A DNA stretch of 64,000 bases from Gymnopus androsaceus JB14. Lineage: Eukaryota > Basidiomycota > Agaricomycetes > Agaricales > Omphalotaceae. Under the pieces are notes generated by a model, which saw only the letters and a program-made list of their open reading frames with translations, ran no database searches and was not told where the DNA came from. The stretch lies in assembly GCA_009733575.1 (NCBI GenBank), contig ML769605.1, positions 53,214-117,213 on the forward strand. The letters are read 5' to 3'. Below are positions 53,100 through 64,000 of the stretch, piece after piece (the first letter of the stretch is position 1; each line of letters opens with the position of its first letter). Position numbers and translations under genes: made by a program.

Positions 53100-54147
53100 G
53101 CTGAAGTCTGAGTCAGCATTACTAGCTTTTCAATTTTCAAACCTTGGAGTTCATACCGCTACGCTTGCATGGTCAAACGGAAATCGTTTCTTAACTGAAT
53201 GTTATTCCTTATAACTGCAAGAAATTATGTATCATCTGCAAGTGAAAGTACGGGTTCTATGGCTCAACTTCGTTTGGACTGATTCTCGTCTTAGTCTTCG
53301 TCGAAATCGATTTTCGTACAATTCCTAACTAGGAACCATGGTTCAGGGAAAAGAATCGTTTCCATTGATTACTCCAACCCTTCAGATATAAATTCATCGG
53401 AAAAAGTGTGCCTCCATACGTCGATGGCGCGGATGCAGAGTGATTATGGTACGAGTGCGTCTATTGTCTACCCAATTTATCTCTTCTATATTGAGGGCTA
53501 TCCTCTCTCAATCCATCCACTAACTAATCTCCTCTCCCTTATTCTTCTCTCGTCATTATTGAAAAAATGCAGCTAGACAGCAGCATACATGTTGTTTGTA
53601 CTGCTCCCATGATGAATTTGCAGGCTGCTTTTCCTTTGGAAGCTACTGGCAACATTCCCTCTAATTGCAACAAGAGGAATGCTCGAGATTACTAGCGATG
53701 GTCTCGAGGGATTGCGAGCTGGCACGCTCCCGTCGACTTTACGGCAGTCTAATGTTTTTGAATCATTGACGCCCGCGTCGTGTCTCTTTGCAGCAGAAAA
53801 GTGAAAACAGATCTAAGTTGATTGCAATGCGTAGCTCGACATTACAGGCAAGGACAATTGCATCTGCAGGCGCAGGTTACATCTTTACTCATGTATGCCC
53901 TCTACCGACAACTGCTCGAATTCTCGACTCGGACGCTGACTGCTATTCATCCTCCGTTTGGTGCGATACCAGACCCGGTTTCACAAGATGTCTGGTCACC
54001 CAAAAGAACATTACGCAGATCGCCGAAGTTCGGTTCGTCCGAGTTCCATGGGGCGTGGCGAAGAATTATTGGAATGGTGCTGCCGACGACACGTAGAATG
54101 CCTCGAAGATCTCATGCAGGTTGGGAGAAGGAGCGTTTAACAAATTC

Positions 54148-55447
54148 ATAAAATGTGTTTGCTGTGAAACATTAGTAATTACATCGAATCCGTTACCATA
54201 AACGTACTATTCCCTTTTGTTTTCACTTCGTGCTGGATCAAACACTCAACCTCAGCTTGCAAGTAACGAATATCCGCCTCTGTATTACTGTTCATTGAAT
54301 CTTTGTCGCCATTTTCAGTGGCGAAGAGACCGAGGTTGTGTTTGGAGTTGAGCTGCCGAACCTGGAGCAGAACCTGCCTGTCGCATAGTGTGGGCTCTCC
54401 GCAACGTCAGGCATTTGACAGGGAAATCCTCGTAAGGTAGCAGGAGCTGATGATGGCTTGTAGAAGGAGAAATCCATTAACTACAGTTGAGAAGAGTAGT
54501 TTGACACCAAGAGGCGGAAGGCTCGCAAAGCTTCTGTATGGGCATCGTGCCGGTCTCTGCCAGAGATGACGGTAGATTCTGAGGCAGAGCGGATCCAGCT
54601 ACAGCGAAGCGCAAAACAAAAGATTCGACCAGTGTGTATGGAACGAAACGCATTTCGCATGACAGCATCTGCCATGGAAGAATGTCAGATCTGGCTCGAA
54701 ACCTGAAAGGTACTCTCACTATTCAGTGTGAAGGAGAGACTACAGTTCATAGAGAGGTTAAGTCAACAAGGAAATAAAGCAGGTATATGAATGAAACCGA
54801 CCAGGAATGCACTTCTTTGGATCAAAGTGAGAACAAAACGATCGTACACCGTTCCATATATGAGTTAACAGCCTTCCACCAATAGCAGCTCCGGCCTCTG
54901 CAGAATGGTCTTGTGAGCTTGACGTGGCGACATCGGAATCCATCTCCGCAGATTCATCGCATTTTTGGCAAGTGAGGAATGATTCGAGTTGTGGAGGTGG
55001 AGTTGAATACAAATGGCAAAGGAACACCTGGCGAGGTTAAACCAGGGCTCACTTTCGAGGCAAAAGTAAAAGGATAGACCACGCGGCTGTGAAACAATCA
55101 AATCCGAGTGCCTAAAAGCAAGAGAAACGAAGAAGGACTTACAAAGCAGGAGAAGCCGATGGAGCAGGACCTATCGGTCGAGAGCATTAAAAATAGCAAG
55201 ACGAAGAAGATGAAGAAAACTTCTTACCATTAGTAGATATGCTTACCCACGCGCTAGAAGAAACTGCGTCAACGAGGGTGCATAAGGCAGGCGTTTCGAG
55301 AAGAAATCGGGCTCTTGTGTTCGAGCACGTTTTCCAGCGGGCTCAGCCTGCTGGCGAGTAGCTGTGAAAGCATCATCTGGTACACTTTCCAAATGGTAGC
55401 AAAAGCTTGCGCTTTGCAGAAGGCAAGGCAGCGTCTTGAGCTTGCAT
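54148..55447 (-). pseudogene. Second assembled copy of modular family member 2
   Basis: Same exons as 48814-50117 but with about a dozen one-base indels (for example near 54340, 54440, 54600, 54960, 55310), and the terminal TAG is TAT. Most likely a low-quality duplicate of the same locus. Confidence 0.65.
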
Positions 55448-55484
55448 AATGACAAAGTTCTATTTGTTTCTGGAAGTCAGTTCA

Positions 55485-55622
55485 AGTCGGCGAAGTCGGC
55501 GAAATCTGGGAGGTAAAACGTTTGGAAATGTTCAGGATTTTATACATTCGTGCGCGTATAGAACAAGCAGCAGTGATTAGCAGCCATAAGGCCACAGACG
55601 AGCCAGCCACAAGTGGGGAAGT
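55485..55622 (-). promoter_or_regulatory. Promoter cassette, copy 6 repeated in the right contig
   Basis: Identical in order to 50150-50292, with small indels. Confidence 0.8.
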
Positions 55623-58104
55623 CACTGGACAAAGATCGGAGTCTAGTTCAAGTATGAATATAAATGAATTAGATTTATTTAAACCCTGAGCTTCTCTTTC
55701 ATCTTTCTAACTGGTACAAATCCAAATCTGCGAAATGGCAGTTTGAGAGAGTCGGTGATGATGAGGGAACACTGAAAAAGGTGATTATGTAGATCACGGG
55801 CGCGCCCATTGTTTTCCTTTCAGCTTCCACATTACCTGGCAATTCAGCCCAAATTCAGCCTACATAAAAACCAAAGAGAATTCGTTGTTTCAGGCAGCGC
55901 ACGACACGCTCCGAGATGACGCTGACAGAGGAAACGAAGGATCAGCATCGTCTCTTCAAGCTCATCTCAGTCTAATAAGATTTTTCAAACGTCCTATCTA
56001 GATCGATACAGGGACTACTGGAAAGGCATTGTGAGTTTCAAAACTGTACCGTCTTGGAGTGTCGACGTTGATACCTGCTACTTTTGAAAGGGGGAGCTTG
56101 CTCGAGCTGCAATGGAGAAAAATGTCGGTGTGTAGCCAATCCACAACGGAACAACCTTTGTCATAATCTGCCTTTCACCCAAACGATTTATTTTGCCTAC
56201 CCCTGCGTATCGCATTGCGGTGAAATATATCCCAGTCGATAGTAAGCTTCGATGCTTGAATATCAAGTAATTTTACTGACCTAATTCCAGTACAACTTCT
56301 TCAGACTCTAACTTCCTCCTCACTAGCGATCAAGCGTAATGGTGTTCCCAACATAGTACGAGGGTTTTGAAAGGGAGAGGGATGAAGGAAAACAGGAGAC
56401 AAATCAGGAAGATGTCTTTCCATCCAATATCCACCTCCTCGACTCCCCGATCCCGTCGTGCGCTCGAAGCACGAATGTTGCTTTTCCTCCTGGCGTTTAT
56501 TTGGTCCTGCTCATGTATATTCGCCACAGTCTATAGTCAAGTACAACTCGGTCCCTTGAGCGAGTAGATCAACCTCGTTGAACAATGCATACAAAGATGG
56601 AGTCGAGGTTTTATAGAAGAATTGAACCTCTCTTTTTACCAAGACGATACGACGATGCATCTAGCTGATATTCCTCCTTGACTACCGTGGCGGCTCTAGG
56701 TCGTCCTTTGTTCTGAAGATGCCTGCGCCCAGGTCCGAGAGATATTCCGTCTCACTGGGCAGAACAGATGGTCCTGCTATCCAACTTCTCGGATCTATTG
56801 AACCTCAAGGGTACGAATACTGCAGTGCGGGTTCGATTACCCACGGGAGTGGTAGTATGAGCACCTGCCGGTTGATAGTGCCTTCCATGTTGGAATGACA
56901 TTGATGCCTATGTTGAGTCTTACGGAGGTTCATCGGAGGGAGCGAGTGTTGTTGCAAAACTCGTGGCAGCATCCGCGTCTGCTATTGATTTCGTTAGATC
57001 TGATCTATCTGTGTATACTAGGGAATCGATCGATACGAATTCAGATCCAGTGGCGGAGGTAGAACCCGGTTGGACGAAAGAAGGCGAGGGAGCGTTTCTC
57101 TTTGGATAGATGGAGGAAAAATCTCGATTTCGCGTCGCAGTCCGAACCTGCAGGAAAACCTAGTGATCTTGGCTCAACATCCTCGAAGCAGAGAGATGGA
57201 CTTGCTTCAGCTAAATGATCAAGAAAGCCTGGGGTTTGATTTGGCTGGACTCAGCGGAGGTGGTTTCGGCATCGGATTATGAGTACGGAGGGGAATTTTG
57301 TGAGTTTCCTGCCTCTCAGAGTCAAAATCAGCGACCTGATTAGCTTCCTGTATGACTCGGCAGGCTACGGCGCGCGCGCGTAGGGTACGGGAGTTTTCGC
57401 GTTGGATTTAGGACTTGTATGGAGAGCAAAGCAGAACACGGGCTAGCATCCACGTATAGCATCAACGTCGTCTGGGATCTTTGCGGATACCAGGAAATCG
57501 ATATCATCTAGCGTTGGAGGTAGGAGCTTGTTGGACGAGTGTACGCCGCGCAGCACGGTAAACTTATTGTCCTCAAGTGATGTTTCTGCTTTTAATCGAC
57601 GTCTTGGAATTCCTATTCCAATTCCTATTCCGCAATTGAGTGACGCAGTATAGGTCTTCGAAAATTTTTGTTGGCCGTTGTCTTTTGTGTTTGGCCCTGC
57701 CGCTGGAGTTGACCGTACCGTTTGAGCTATTGCATCCGGCGATGAAGAACATTTGCATTCCTCGTAAGGATGGCCTTTGCCTACTGAAAGCTCAATGGTT
57801 AGAGGTATTCTATGACTGGATGGCTGTCCAAAACACCTACTCGACTAAAGCTCGTTGGGTTAGTTTTGCATTCTCTTCGCTGTCTAGTAAGGATCCTAGT
57901 GAATAGTAAGTTTTTTCTGTCGCTTCACATATAGTAGCTCTTACTCAACGATGTTCATGCCCCTCAGGAGCTTTATCTCTCTCTCTCTCCTATATTTTCT
58001 CAAGCTGGTGCCTCCTGCTTGCTGAGCGCTGGAAAAGGTGGCTGGCTTGAAGATCTCGACAGAGTCGACATCAGGTCTTGACATTTTCAGCGCGACAGCC
58101 TCCC

Positions 58105-59162
58105 ATGGTTTCTGGATTGTCGGGGTTTGGCTCAGGCTCCGGTTCGTCTTCATCTGATGAGGTATCTACTCCAAACGCAGCTGCAGCGGGTCCTACAACG
58201 CCAAAGGCAAAGGCAACTCCGTCCGGCTCGAAGCCCCCTGTGGCTCGAAAACCCAAACCGAATATCAAACGAGGCCTACACGTCAGTCGACTCAGAGTCG
58301 GATTTGGTAAAGGTTCAGGCCGAAATACACTTTTCACTCCCATCGAAGGAGAGAAACCTTGGGTTTTTTTGAGGGTACAGGTAGTCGGGTGTACCGATCT
58401 GTTGGCAAAAGATAGGAATGGTTTCAGTGATCCGTGAGCTCAAATCCACTCTATCTGATGTAATAAACGTACTAAAATCTCGTTTCATCGCTCACAGCTT
58501 CGCCTCAATATCCCTCCCGCCAAACCCGACAAAACATACAACCCCCGTATCCAAACGAACTCTGAACCCTTCCTTCCCTCCTGCCCAAAGTACCTTTGAT
58601 TTTCCTATATATCGGTCCTTGGTCGACCGGTTAGGCGTACTGGAAGTCGTATTATGGGATAAAGACTTTTTCGGAGTGGGTCTTGGTACAAGTAAAGGTG
58701 GAGTAGGAGTGGGAAGGAAGGAATACCTTGGCAAAGTAGCACTTGGGTTGGAGAAGTGGTTTGAGGCAAATGAAGGCAGGGCTCTGGGCTGGCATATGCG
58801 CAAGAATAACAGTGACGGTCACAAGGGAGAAGAGGGTTGTGTTTTTGAACTCCCGTTGGTATCGACGCGATCGAATACCCATGTGCGGGGAAAGGTTAAG
58901 CTTAGGTTGGGGTTTGTTTGTGGATCCGACTCCGAGGCTGAGAGGAAGGGAAACATGAAGGAAACGGAGGAGGAAATGGATTTTGAAAAGGTTTATGAAG
59001 AGTTACTTCGTAGTTCTAGACCTAGCTTGGTTAATATTCCTCCGGTGAGTGAGTCTAACCCGTACCCTATTCCTTGCTATTCTTCCCTCCCTTGCTATTC
59101 TATGAACTGATTTTGATTCTACTTGCAAACAGACCGAAGGCTTAGTTCCGCGACCAAGGTGA
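58105..59162 (+). CDS. C2-domain protein resembling the N-terminus of PSD2-type phosphatidylserine decarboxylase, 301 residues
   Basis: Exons 58105-58433, 58498-59044 and 59133-59162 in frame. A Gly/Ser-rich leader (MVSGLSGFGSGSGSSSSDEV) and a basic stretch (KPKPNIKRGLHVSRLRVGFG) precede a C2 domain: WVFLRVQVVGCTDLLAKDRN, GFSDPFASISL, KRTLNPSFPPAQSTFDFPIY and LEVVLWDKDFFG. The Asp of SDP and the two Asp of WDKD fit the calcium loops. The block MDFEKVYEELLRSSRPSLVN and PPTEG follow, as I recall in basidiomycete PSD2 proteins. There the protein stops (LVPRPR), so the second C2, EF-hand and decarboxylase domains are absent. It may be a lipid-binding fragment or a truncated relic. Confidence 0.75.
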
Positions 59163-60190
59163 AGAATGAGGATGTGGATATGGCCAGGATGCATTCTTCT
59201 TTTTGGACAGTCATGGTGAACATAGAAATTTCCCCGTAGGCTCGAGATTACGCGTTTAGTACGCTGATGATTTGATGACAACCTAGCGTGGGCACGGAAA
59301 ATCCCACTCAATTTGTTTACTGTTGAAGCCAAAACAACGCGAATCTCGTCTCTTTTTTCACCTTTCTTTTCTACAATGACTTTAAAACATAACATGCCCG
59401 CACAAAAAAAATGCCTCGGTCCCCAGCGGACCATCCCCACGATACAACAAGCACGATTGAAAGTGAACTTGCTTTATGTGGCTGGGCCGCCGCCACTCGC
59501 ATATTTTGACTCGAATGTGCGTGCGTTATCCGTAACAGCTGGTGCATGAATCTGAATTTGTAGACACAGGTACCATCCAAAAACGCTTCTTGCTTTTTTG
59601 TTCAATCGCGTTTTACCGCAAACGACGTATGTTTTGTTTCTCATCTTCGCCAAGGCGTGGTTCTCATCTCAACCTTTACAGCTCAAGATTCAAGCAGGGG
59701 CCGATAAAATGCATAACCAGTCCGATGCGATGGATCTCGACCTTTGCAAGTTTTCTTTCTATGTAATATCTTTCAAACTTGCTAATACCAACATGATCTC
59801 AAGAAAAAGAATCCATTCCACGTGCCTTGAACCTACGTTACATCCTCTGATTTTCCCAATGCCTGCTCCAGCGTAGAAATTGTCTAGCGATTTTATGGAC
59901 ATCTTGATTCTAAATTTTCCTGTCGAAACCCCATGTATCATACCGACTTATATTTGTATCCGCTTTCGCTGTCTACCTGCTGTCCTGTTTTCCACCTACG
60001 TTATCCTCGACTTGCTTCCTACTTAGATGTACCTACTTTGAGTATCTACTTATATTTACCTGCAATCAGTACATACCGAAATTGATTACTTGCGCCACAG
60101 CCAAGGCGATTGTTTATACTCACTCTGAAAGTGATTGATGAGATTATTTATATTGTCGAAAACATACTTATGTACGGTTTTACATCGGCT
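59163..60190. repeat. Duplicated 1-kb segment, left copy
   Basis: Homologous to 61495-62590 with scattered substitutions and indels, e.g. AAGGTGAAGAATGAGGATGT at 59157 and 61499 and CATAACATGCCCGCACAAAA at 59388 and 61732. Mostly non-coding. Confidence 0.85.
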
Positions 60191-60599
60191 GGCATAACTT
60201 TGCAAAGTTGCCCTATGCGTGCCAGTTAAGGCTTGTGAACCATGCTCGATGAATAGATGACACGAATGTATGGCTTCAAACCCGCCTTCGTAGCGCGCCG
60301 GGCGTGTTAGCGGATGGAGGGTCAGATAATGGGGAACTGGGACGTTTACTATCTTCTCCTGCTCCATCAAGAATGGATATTTGTGGGAGAGAGCAACAGT
60401 CATCGTTCATAGAGTTGGTAGACGTAGTCGAGGATTCATCGTGATTTGGCAAAACCATGGCGCCGTGGCCGTACGAGAGGGGAAAGCAAATCCACAAAGG
60501 TCCAACCTGAGTTTGTAACAACTCGTGAAACGGCTGTGTAGTTGGAGAGTTCGCAGTGGACACTTCAGGCTACCACTAAATATGACCTAGTTAGGATAG
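60191..60599. other. Fragment related to the right-edge gene
   Basis: Minus-strand GFEATHS-like text (GGFEAIHSCHLFIEHGSQA, about 60230-60290) matches 62690-62740. No intact gene. Confidence 0.45.
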
Positions 60600-60775
60600 A
60601 AAAATGATGTACCTAAACTATCCTAAGAGGTCCCTTTTTCTGGCATTCTGCCCACCCATTATTTTCATGGGGCAGCTGCCCACCTCTGCCCAACTTCACC
60701 AAGGCAGCTGCCCACCCCAGCCAACTCAACTGAAAACCACTGCCCTGCCCAACCTGGCAGCTGCCCAGCTTGTCA
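60600..60775. other. Insert with three perfect GGCAGCTGCC palindromes
   Basis: The decamer is at 60671-60680, 60703-60712 and 60756-60765, separated by CCCA-rich sequence. The segment is unique in the window and sits exactly at the junction to the copied C2 exon. Confidence 0.7.
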
Positions 60776-61065
60776 CAGCGCGACAGCCTCCCATCGGTTT
60801 CTGGATTGTCGGGGTTTGGCTCAGGCTCCGGTTCGTCTTCATCTGATGAGGTATCTACTCCAAACGCAGCTGCAGCGGGTCCCTCAACCAAAGGCAAAGG
60901 CAACTCCGTCCGGCTCGAAGCCCCTGTGGCTCGAAAACCCAAACCGAATATCAAACGAGGCCTACACGTCAGTCGACTCAGAGTCGGATTTGGTAAAGGT
61001 TCAGGCCGAAATACACTTTTCACTCCCATCGAAGGAGAGAAACCTTGGGTTTTTTTTGAGGGTAC
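60776..61065 (+). pseudogene. Third copy of the C2 gene's first exon, start codon lost
   Basis: Matches 58091-58380. At 60791-60800 CCCATCGGTT replaces CCCATGGTTT, so the ATG is destroyed by an inserted C, and further indels follow (CCTCAACCAAAGGC). It is joined at about 61066 to a copy of sequence that normally lies 700 bp upstream (57683 onward). Confidence 0.8.
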
Positions 61066-61494
61066 AGGGTTTTGTTTTCGGCCCTGCTGCTGGAGTTGGC
61101 GGTAGCGTTTGAGCTGCATCCAGCGATGAAGAACATTTGCATTCCTGGCCTTCGCCTACTGAAAGCTCAATTGTTAGAGGTATTCTATGACTGGATGGCT
61201 GTCCAAAACGCGTACTCGATTAGAGCTCGTTGGGTTAGTTTCGCATCTCTTCGCTGTCTAGTAAGGATCCTGGCGAATAGTAAGTTTTTTCTGTCGCTTC
61301 AAATAAAGTGACTCTTACTCAACGATGTTCATGCCCGTCAGGAGCTTCCTCTCTCTCTCTCCCTCTCCTAGATTGTCTCAAGTTGGTGCCTCCTGCCTGC
61401 TGAGCGCTGGCGAAGCTGGCTGGCTTGAAGATCTCGACAGACTCGACATCAGCTCTTGACATTTTCAGGGTCGACGCGTGGCTTCTGAATTCCG
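61066..61494. repeat. Copy of 57683-58090 in shuffled order
   Basis: GGCCCTGCTGCTGGAGTTG, ATGAAGAACATTTGCATTCC and CTGGATGGCTGTCCAAAACG are shared with 57690-57840. Here they follow rather than precede the C2 exon. Confidence 0.85.
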
Positions 61495-62590
61495 CGACCA
61501 AGGTGAAGAATGAGGATGTAGATAGGGCCGGAATGCCTTCTTTTTTATGGACGGTGAACATTGAACGTTTCCTCGTAGGCTCGAGATTTACGCGTTTCAG
61601 TGTGCTGGTGATTCGATCACAACCTAGCGTGGTCACGGCCACGGAAAATCCCACTCAATTGGTTTGCCGCTGAAGCCAAAACAACGCAAATCTCGTCTCT
61701 TTCTTTCTTCTTTTCTACAACCACTTTAAAACATAACATGCCCGCACAAAAAAAAATACCTCGGTCCCCAGCGGACCATCACGACAATACGACAAGCACG
61801 ATTGAAAGTAAACTTGCGTTATGTGGCTGGGCCACCGCCACTGGCATATTTTGACGAGAATGTACGTGCGTTTTCCGTAGGAGCTGGTTCATATTTTTAC
61901 GAGCATGAATCTGAATCTATAGACACTGATACCAATCAAAAATACCTCTCACTCTTTCGCTGAATCGCGTTTTACCACAAGCGACGTATGTTTTGTTTTC
62001 CATCTTCGCCAAAGTGTGGTTCTCATCTCAACTTTTTACAGCTCCAGATTCAAGGAGGAGCCCATAAATTGAACAACCAGTCCGATGCGATGGATGTCGA
62101 CCTTTGCAAGTTTTCTTTCTATTTAATATTCTTCAAACTCGCTAATACTAGCATCGTTTCAGGAGAAAGAATTTCATTCCACGCGCCTTGCCTCACATCT
62201 TGAACCTACATTATACTCTTTGATTTTCCAATGCTTGTTCCAGCGTAGAAATTGTCTACCGATTTTATGGACATTTTGCTTCTAAATTCTGCTGTCGATA
62301 CCCCATGTATCATACCGACTTATATTTGTTGTATCGACTTCCTTTGCTTTCACAATCTACCTGTTGTTCTGTTTTCTACATACGAACCATTCAATACCCT
62401 CGACTTGCTTCATGTACATACTTATAATTACCTACCTACATGCTTACCCACAACCAGCACATACCGAAATTGATTACTGACGCCACAACCAAGGCGCTTG
62501 TTGATACTCTGAAAGTGAAAGATGATATTATTTATATTCTTGAAAAATACTTATGTACGGTTTTACATCGGCTTAGACAAAGTTGTCTTA
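61495..62590. repeat. Duplicated 1-kb segment, right copy
   Basis: See the left copy at 59163-60190. The copy ends near the 3' end of the right-edge gene. Confidence 0.85.
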
Positions 62591-62594
62591 TGCG

Positions 62595-64000
62595 TGCTTG
62601 TTGTTCATCTTCATCATAGTCCGAAGTTTCACCCTCAATCCAGGTCCCTCCCAAGGAGTTAACAAGGTCCACCCATAGAATCATGCTCGATGAATAGATG
62701 CCACGAGTGTATGGCTTCAAACCCGCCTTCCGAAACAAAATATAGATAGCCCGGTCTTTTCCTTTGAGGACGTCCCGAAGTCGACCCTGCATAATCAAGT
62801 TTGAGAGGATTTGGGCCGGTACTTGTCCTTGCTGGATAGCTGTAGACTTGGAAGAACCTGCGACAGAATGAATATTGGAATCGTATTGTCCACCGAGTCC
62901 AACTCAACGCGGTGAAGAACAAGAGCGTCGCCCTCTTGTGGAGCGCGATCATATTTTCTGCCTTCGAAATGTCTTCGTGTGCTTTGAAGAACGAACCGTT
63001 TTATAGGGACATATTAATTTCGAGTGAGTTTAAGGGCACATTACTCACCGTAAAAGTTCAACTTCTATAGCTCTAGTCTTACCAATTACAACTTGCTCAT
63101 TCCTAGCTTGAAGGATGAATGGTCGAACCGCATCCATATCCCGAGAGATCAAAATGTAGTGGAAAAGTGCTTTAGATTGAGTTTCCCAGACTTACGGGAG
63201 GCCTAGTTCATCGAATCCTTCGCTCTTCCAAATGTAGCGTAGTCGCAAGAAGAAAGAAGATGCTCAAGTTCGGAAAGGTGGCAGTTGCAAGGTCAATGCG
63301 ACTAGAATGAGATGATGAGTGGACAGTTAAAAGACAAAAAAGATGGGTTTTGCCGAGTTTCACTGTCCTTTCCGTAAAAAATGATAGTTTTTCCTTCTGG
63401 GATCGAGCAGGACCCCAGTGTAAACGGTCTCTATTTGCAGGAAGCTTTTGCTTACATTCACGAACGGAATCCTCGTCCGTTCTCCGTAGTTCCAACAAAC
63501 GAATACCTTCCCATTTGACCCTGACATTGTTCGCATGAATGGATTGGTGAGTAAGCTTTGGCGTGTTGGATTCAAAAACCAGTTCTGTAAGGGTCTGAAG
63601 GCTCACGCTGGTTGATGGAAGAAGCTCGCTAACATCCACGAGTCTGCAGTGGATAATTGACTCGAGTTCCGGACGCGGATTCAAGATCGCCTTGTATTCT
63701 GTGGGAAATAAAGCAACGTTGTCGAGAGATATCGGTGAGGTTTTGTCGATTTCTGTGTTTGGGTCTTGAATCTAAAGGATGCAGTAGGAGCTACCGCACC
63801 GTATAGAAAGTTGGTGCCGTTGAATGACATCCTCTTCAGAACAGGGATGATAATTGGGAAGCGGATTTGGGCTATATCGGTGCGGATGAAGTTATGGTAG
63901 AACGGATTCAGGCGGTCTGGGTCATGCAAGACTCCGTGGGGGAGTGTCACTGTCACTGCGCAGTTGACGGAGCCTAAAAAGGTGTCGAGCTTGGGAGTAT
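62595..64000 (-). CDS. Uncharacterised gene at the window edge, 5'-incomplete
   Basis: Not recognised. From the edge: PKLDTFLGSVNCAVTVTLPH, GVLHDPDRLNPFYHNFIRTD, IRFPIIIPVLKRMSFNGTNF; then, after a frame change near 63780, QDPNTEIDKTSPISLDNVAL, KAILNPRPELESIIHCRLVD and ESNTPKLTHQSIHANNVRVK ending at a GTATTCG donor (about 63515). The next exon reads TVYTGVLLDPRRKNYHFLRK. A further 3' part is likely at 62950-62595 (GRLRDVLKGKDRAIYILFRK, GIYSSSMILWVDLVNSLGG). No signal peptide or known motif. A piece of the 3' part is copied at 60230-60290. Confidence 0.5.

Larger units (their letters stand above)
53100..58476. repeat. Right copy of the 5.3-kb duplicated block starting at the gap
   Basis: Collinear with 47798-53074. 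The first 1.8 kb after the gap is especially rich in one-base insertions and deletions relative to the left copy, as at an error-prone contig end. Confidence 0.9.

Noticed and set aside
56815..56880. GGTTCGATTACC resembling a tRNA B box with a small hairpin
   Set aside because: No matching A box, cloverleaf arms or acceptor stem could be drawn around it.
52669..58343. Minus-strand 90-codon ORF opposite the C2 gene (LPNPTLSRLTCRPRL)
   Set aside because: Antisense shadow of the C2 gene's first exon, with no domain.

Overview
The window looks like a chromosome segment of a basidiomycete mushroom (Agaricomycetes). The evidence is dense short introns (about 45-65 nt, GT...AG), a family AA14 xylan-type LPMO, a GPH/SLC45-type sugar symporter, tetratricopeptide NB-ARC proteins of the fungal type, and MYND, RING and BED-type small zinc-finger genes. 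Many ORFs are exons of multi-exon genes, so several models below were rebuilt by hand from splice signals and phase. There are two 25-N scaffold gaps (2099-2123 and 53075-53099). Single-base indels are common near them, so some 'broken' genes may be sequence errors.

Region 1-20 kb. Two near-identical NB-ARC/TPR genes lie on the minus strand (2.4-5.4 kb and 15.4-18.3 kb). Each has upstream of it the same flank, which carries the 3' part of an AA14 gene and a copied piece of the 5' end of the sugar transporter. A third flank copy sits at 1-2098. The fullest AA14 gene is at 6.7-8.3 kb (His1, His99 and Tyr176 all present, one frameshift near the C-terminus). A 12-exon sugar transporter with a 17-nt microexon (11.6-14.4 kb) runs directly into a 5'-truncated GET4 gene (10.4-11.6 kb).

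Region 20-24 kb. This is gene-poor: an AT-rich 220-bp tandem repeat, then a foldback-like element with 158-bp units that occur in inverted orientation on either side of 1.4 kb.

Region 24-50 kb. This is a gene neighbourhood built around a dispersed, reusable promoter/5'UTR cassette (TATA box plus CGCCGACTT repeats and often a 5'UTR intron), seen at least eight times. It drives a J-domain-like coiled-coil gene (27.4 kb) and an unrecognised modular gene family in which every intron is in phase 1 (intact members at 35.3 and 50.1 kb; broken members at 39.8, 40.5 and 44.2 kb). The other side of several cassettes carries a second conserved arm with a tiny first exon reading outward. Other genes here are a RING protein with the zinc-binding His replaced by Tyr, a MYND protein, a divergent pair at 31.1 kb, a protein whose N-terminus closely resembles the histone H3 tail (45.8 kb) and a small BED-finger protein (46.9 kb).

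Region 47.8-64 kb. 47.8-53.07 kb is repeated at 53.1-58.48 kb on the two sides of the second gap. The repeat begins and ends exactly at the gap, which points to unmerged overlapping contig ends rather than a real duplication. Beyond it lies a C2-domain gene like the N-terminal part of a PSD2-type phosphatidylserine decarboxylase, with shuffled partial copies at 60.8-62.6 kb. A partial unknown gene sits at the right edge.
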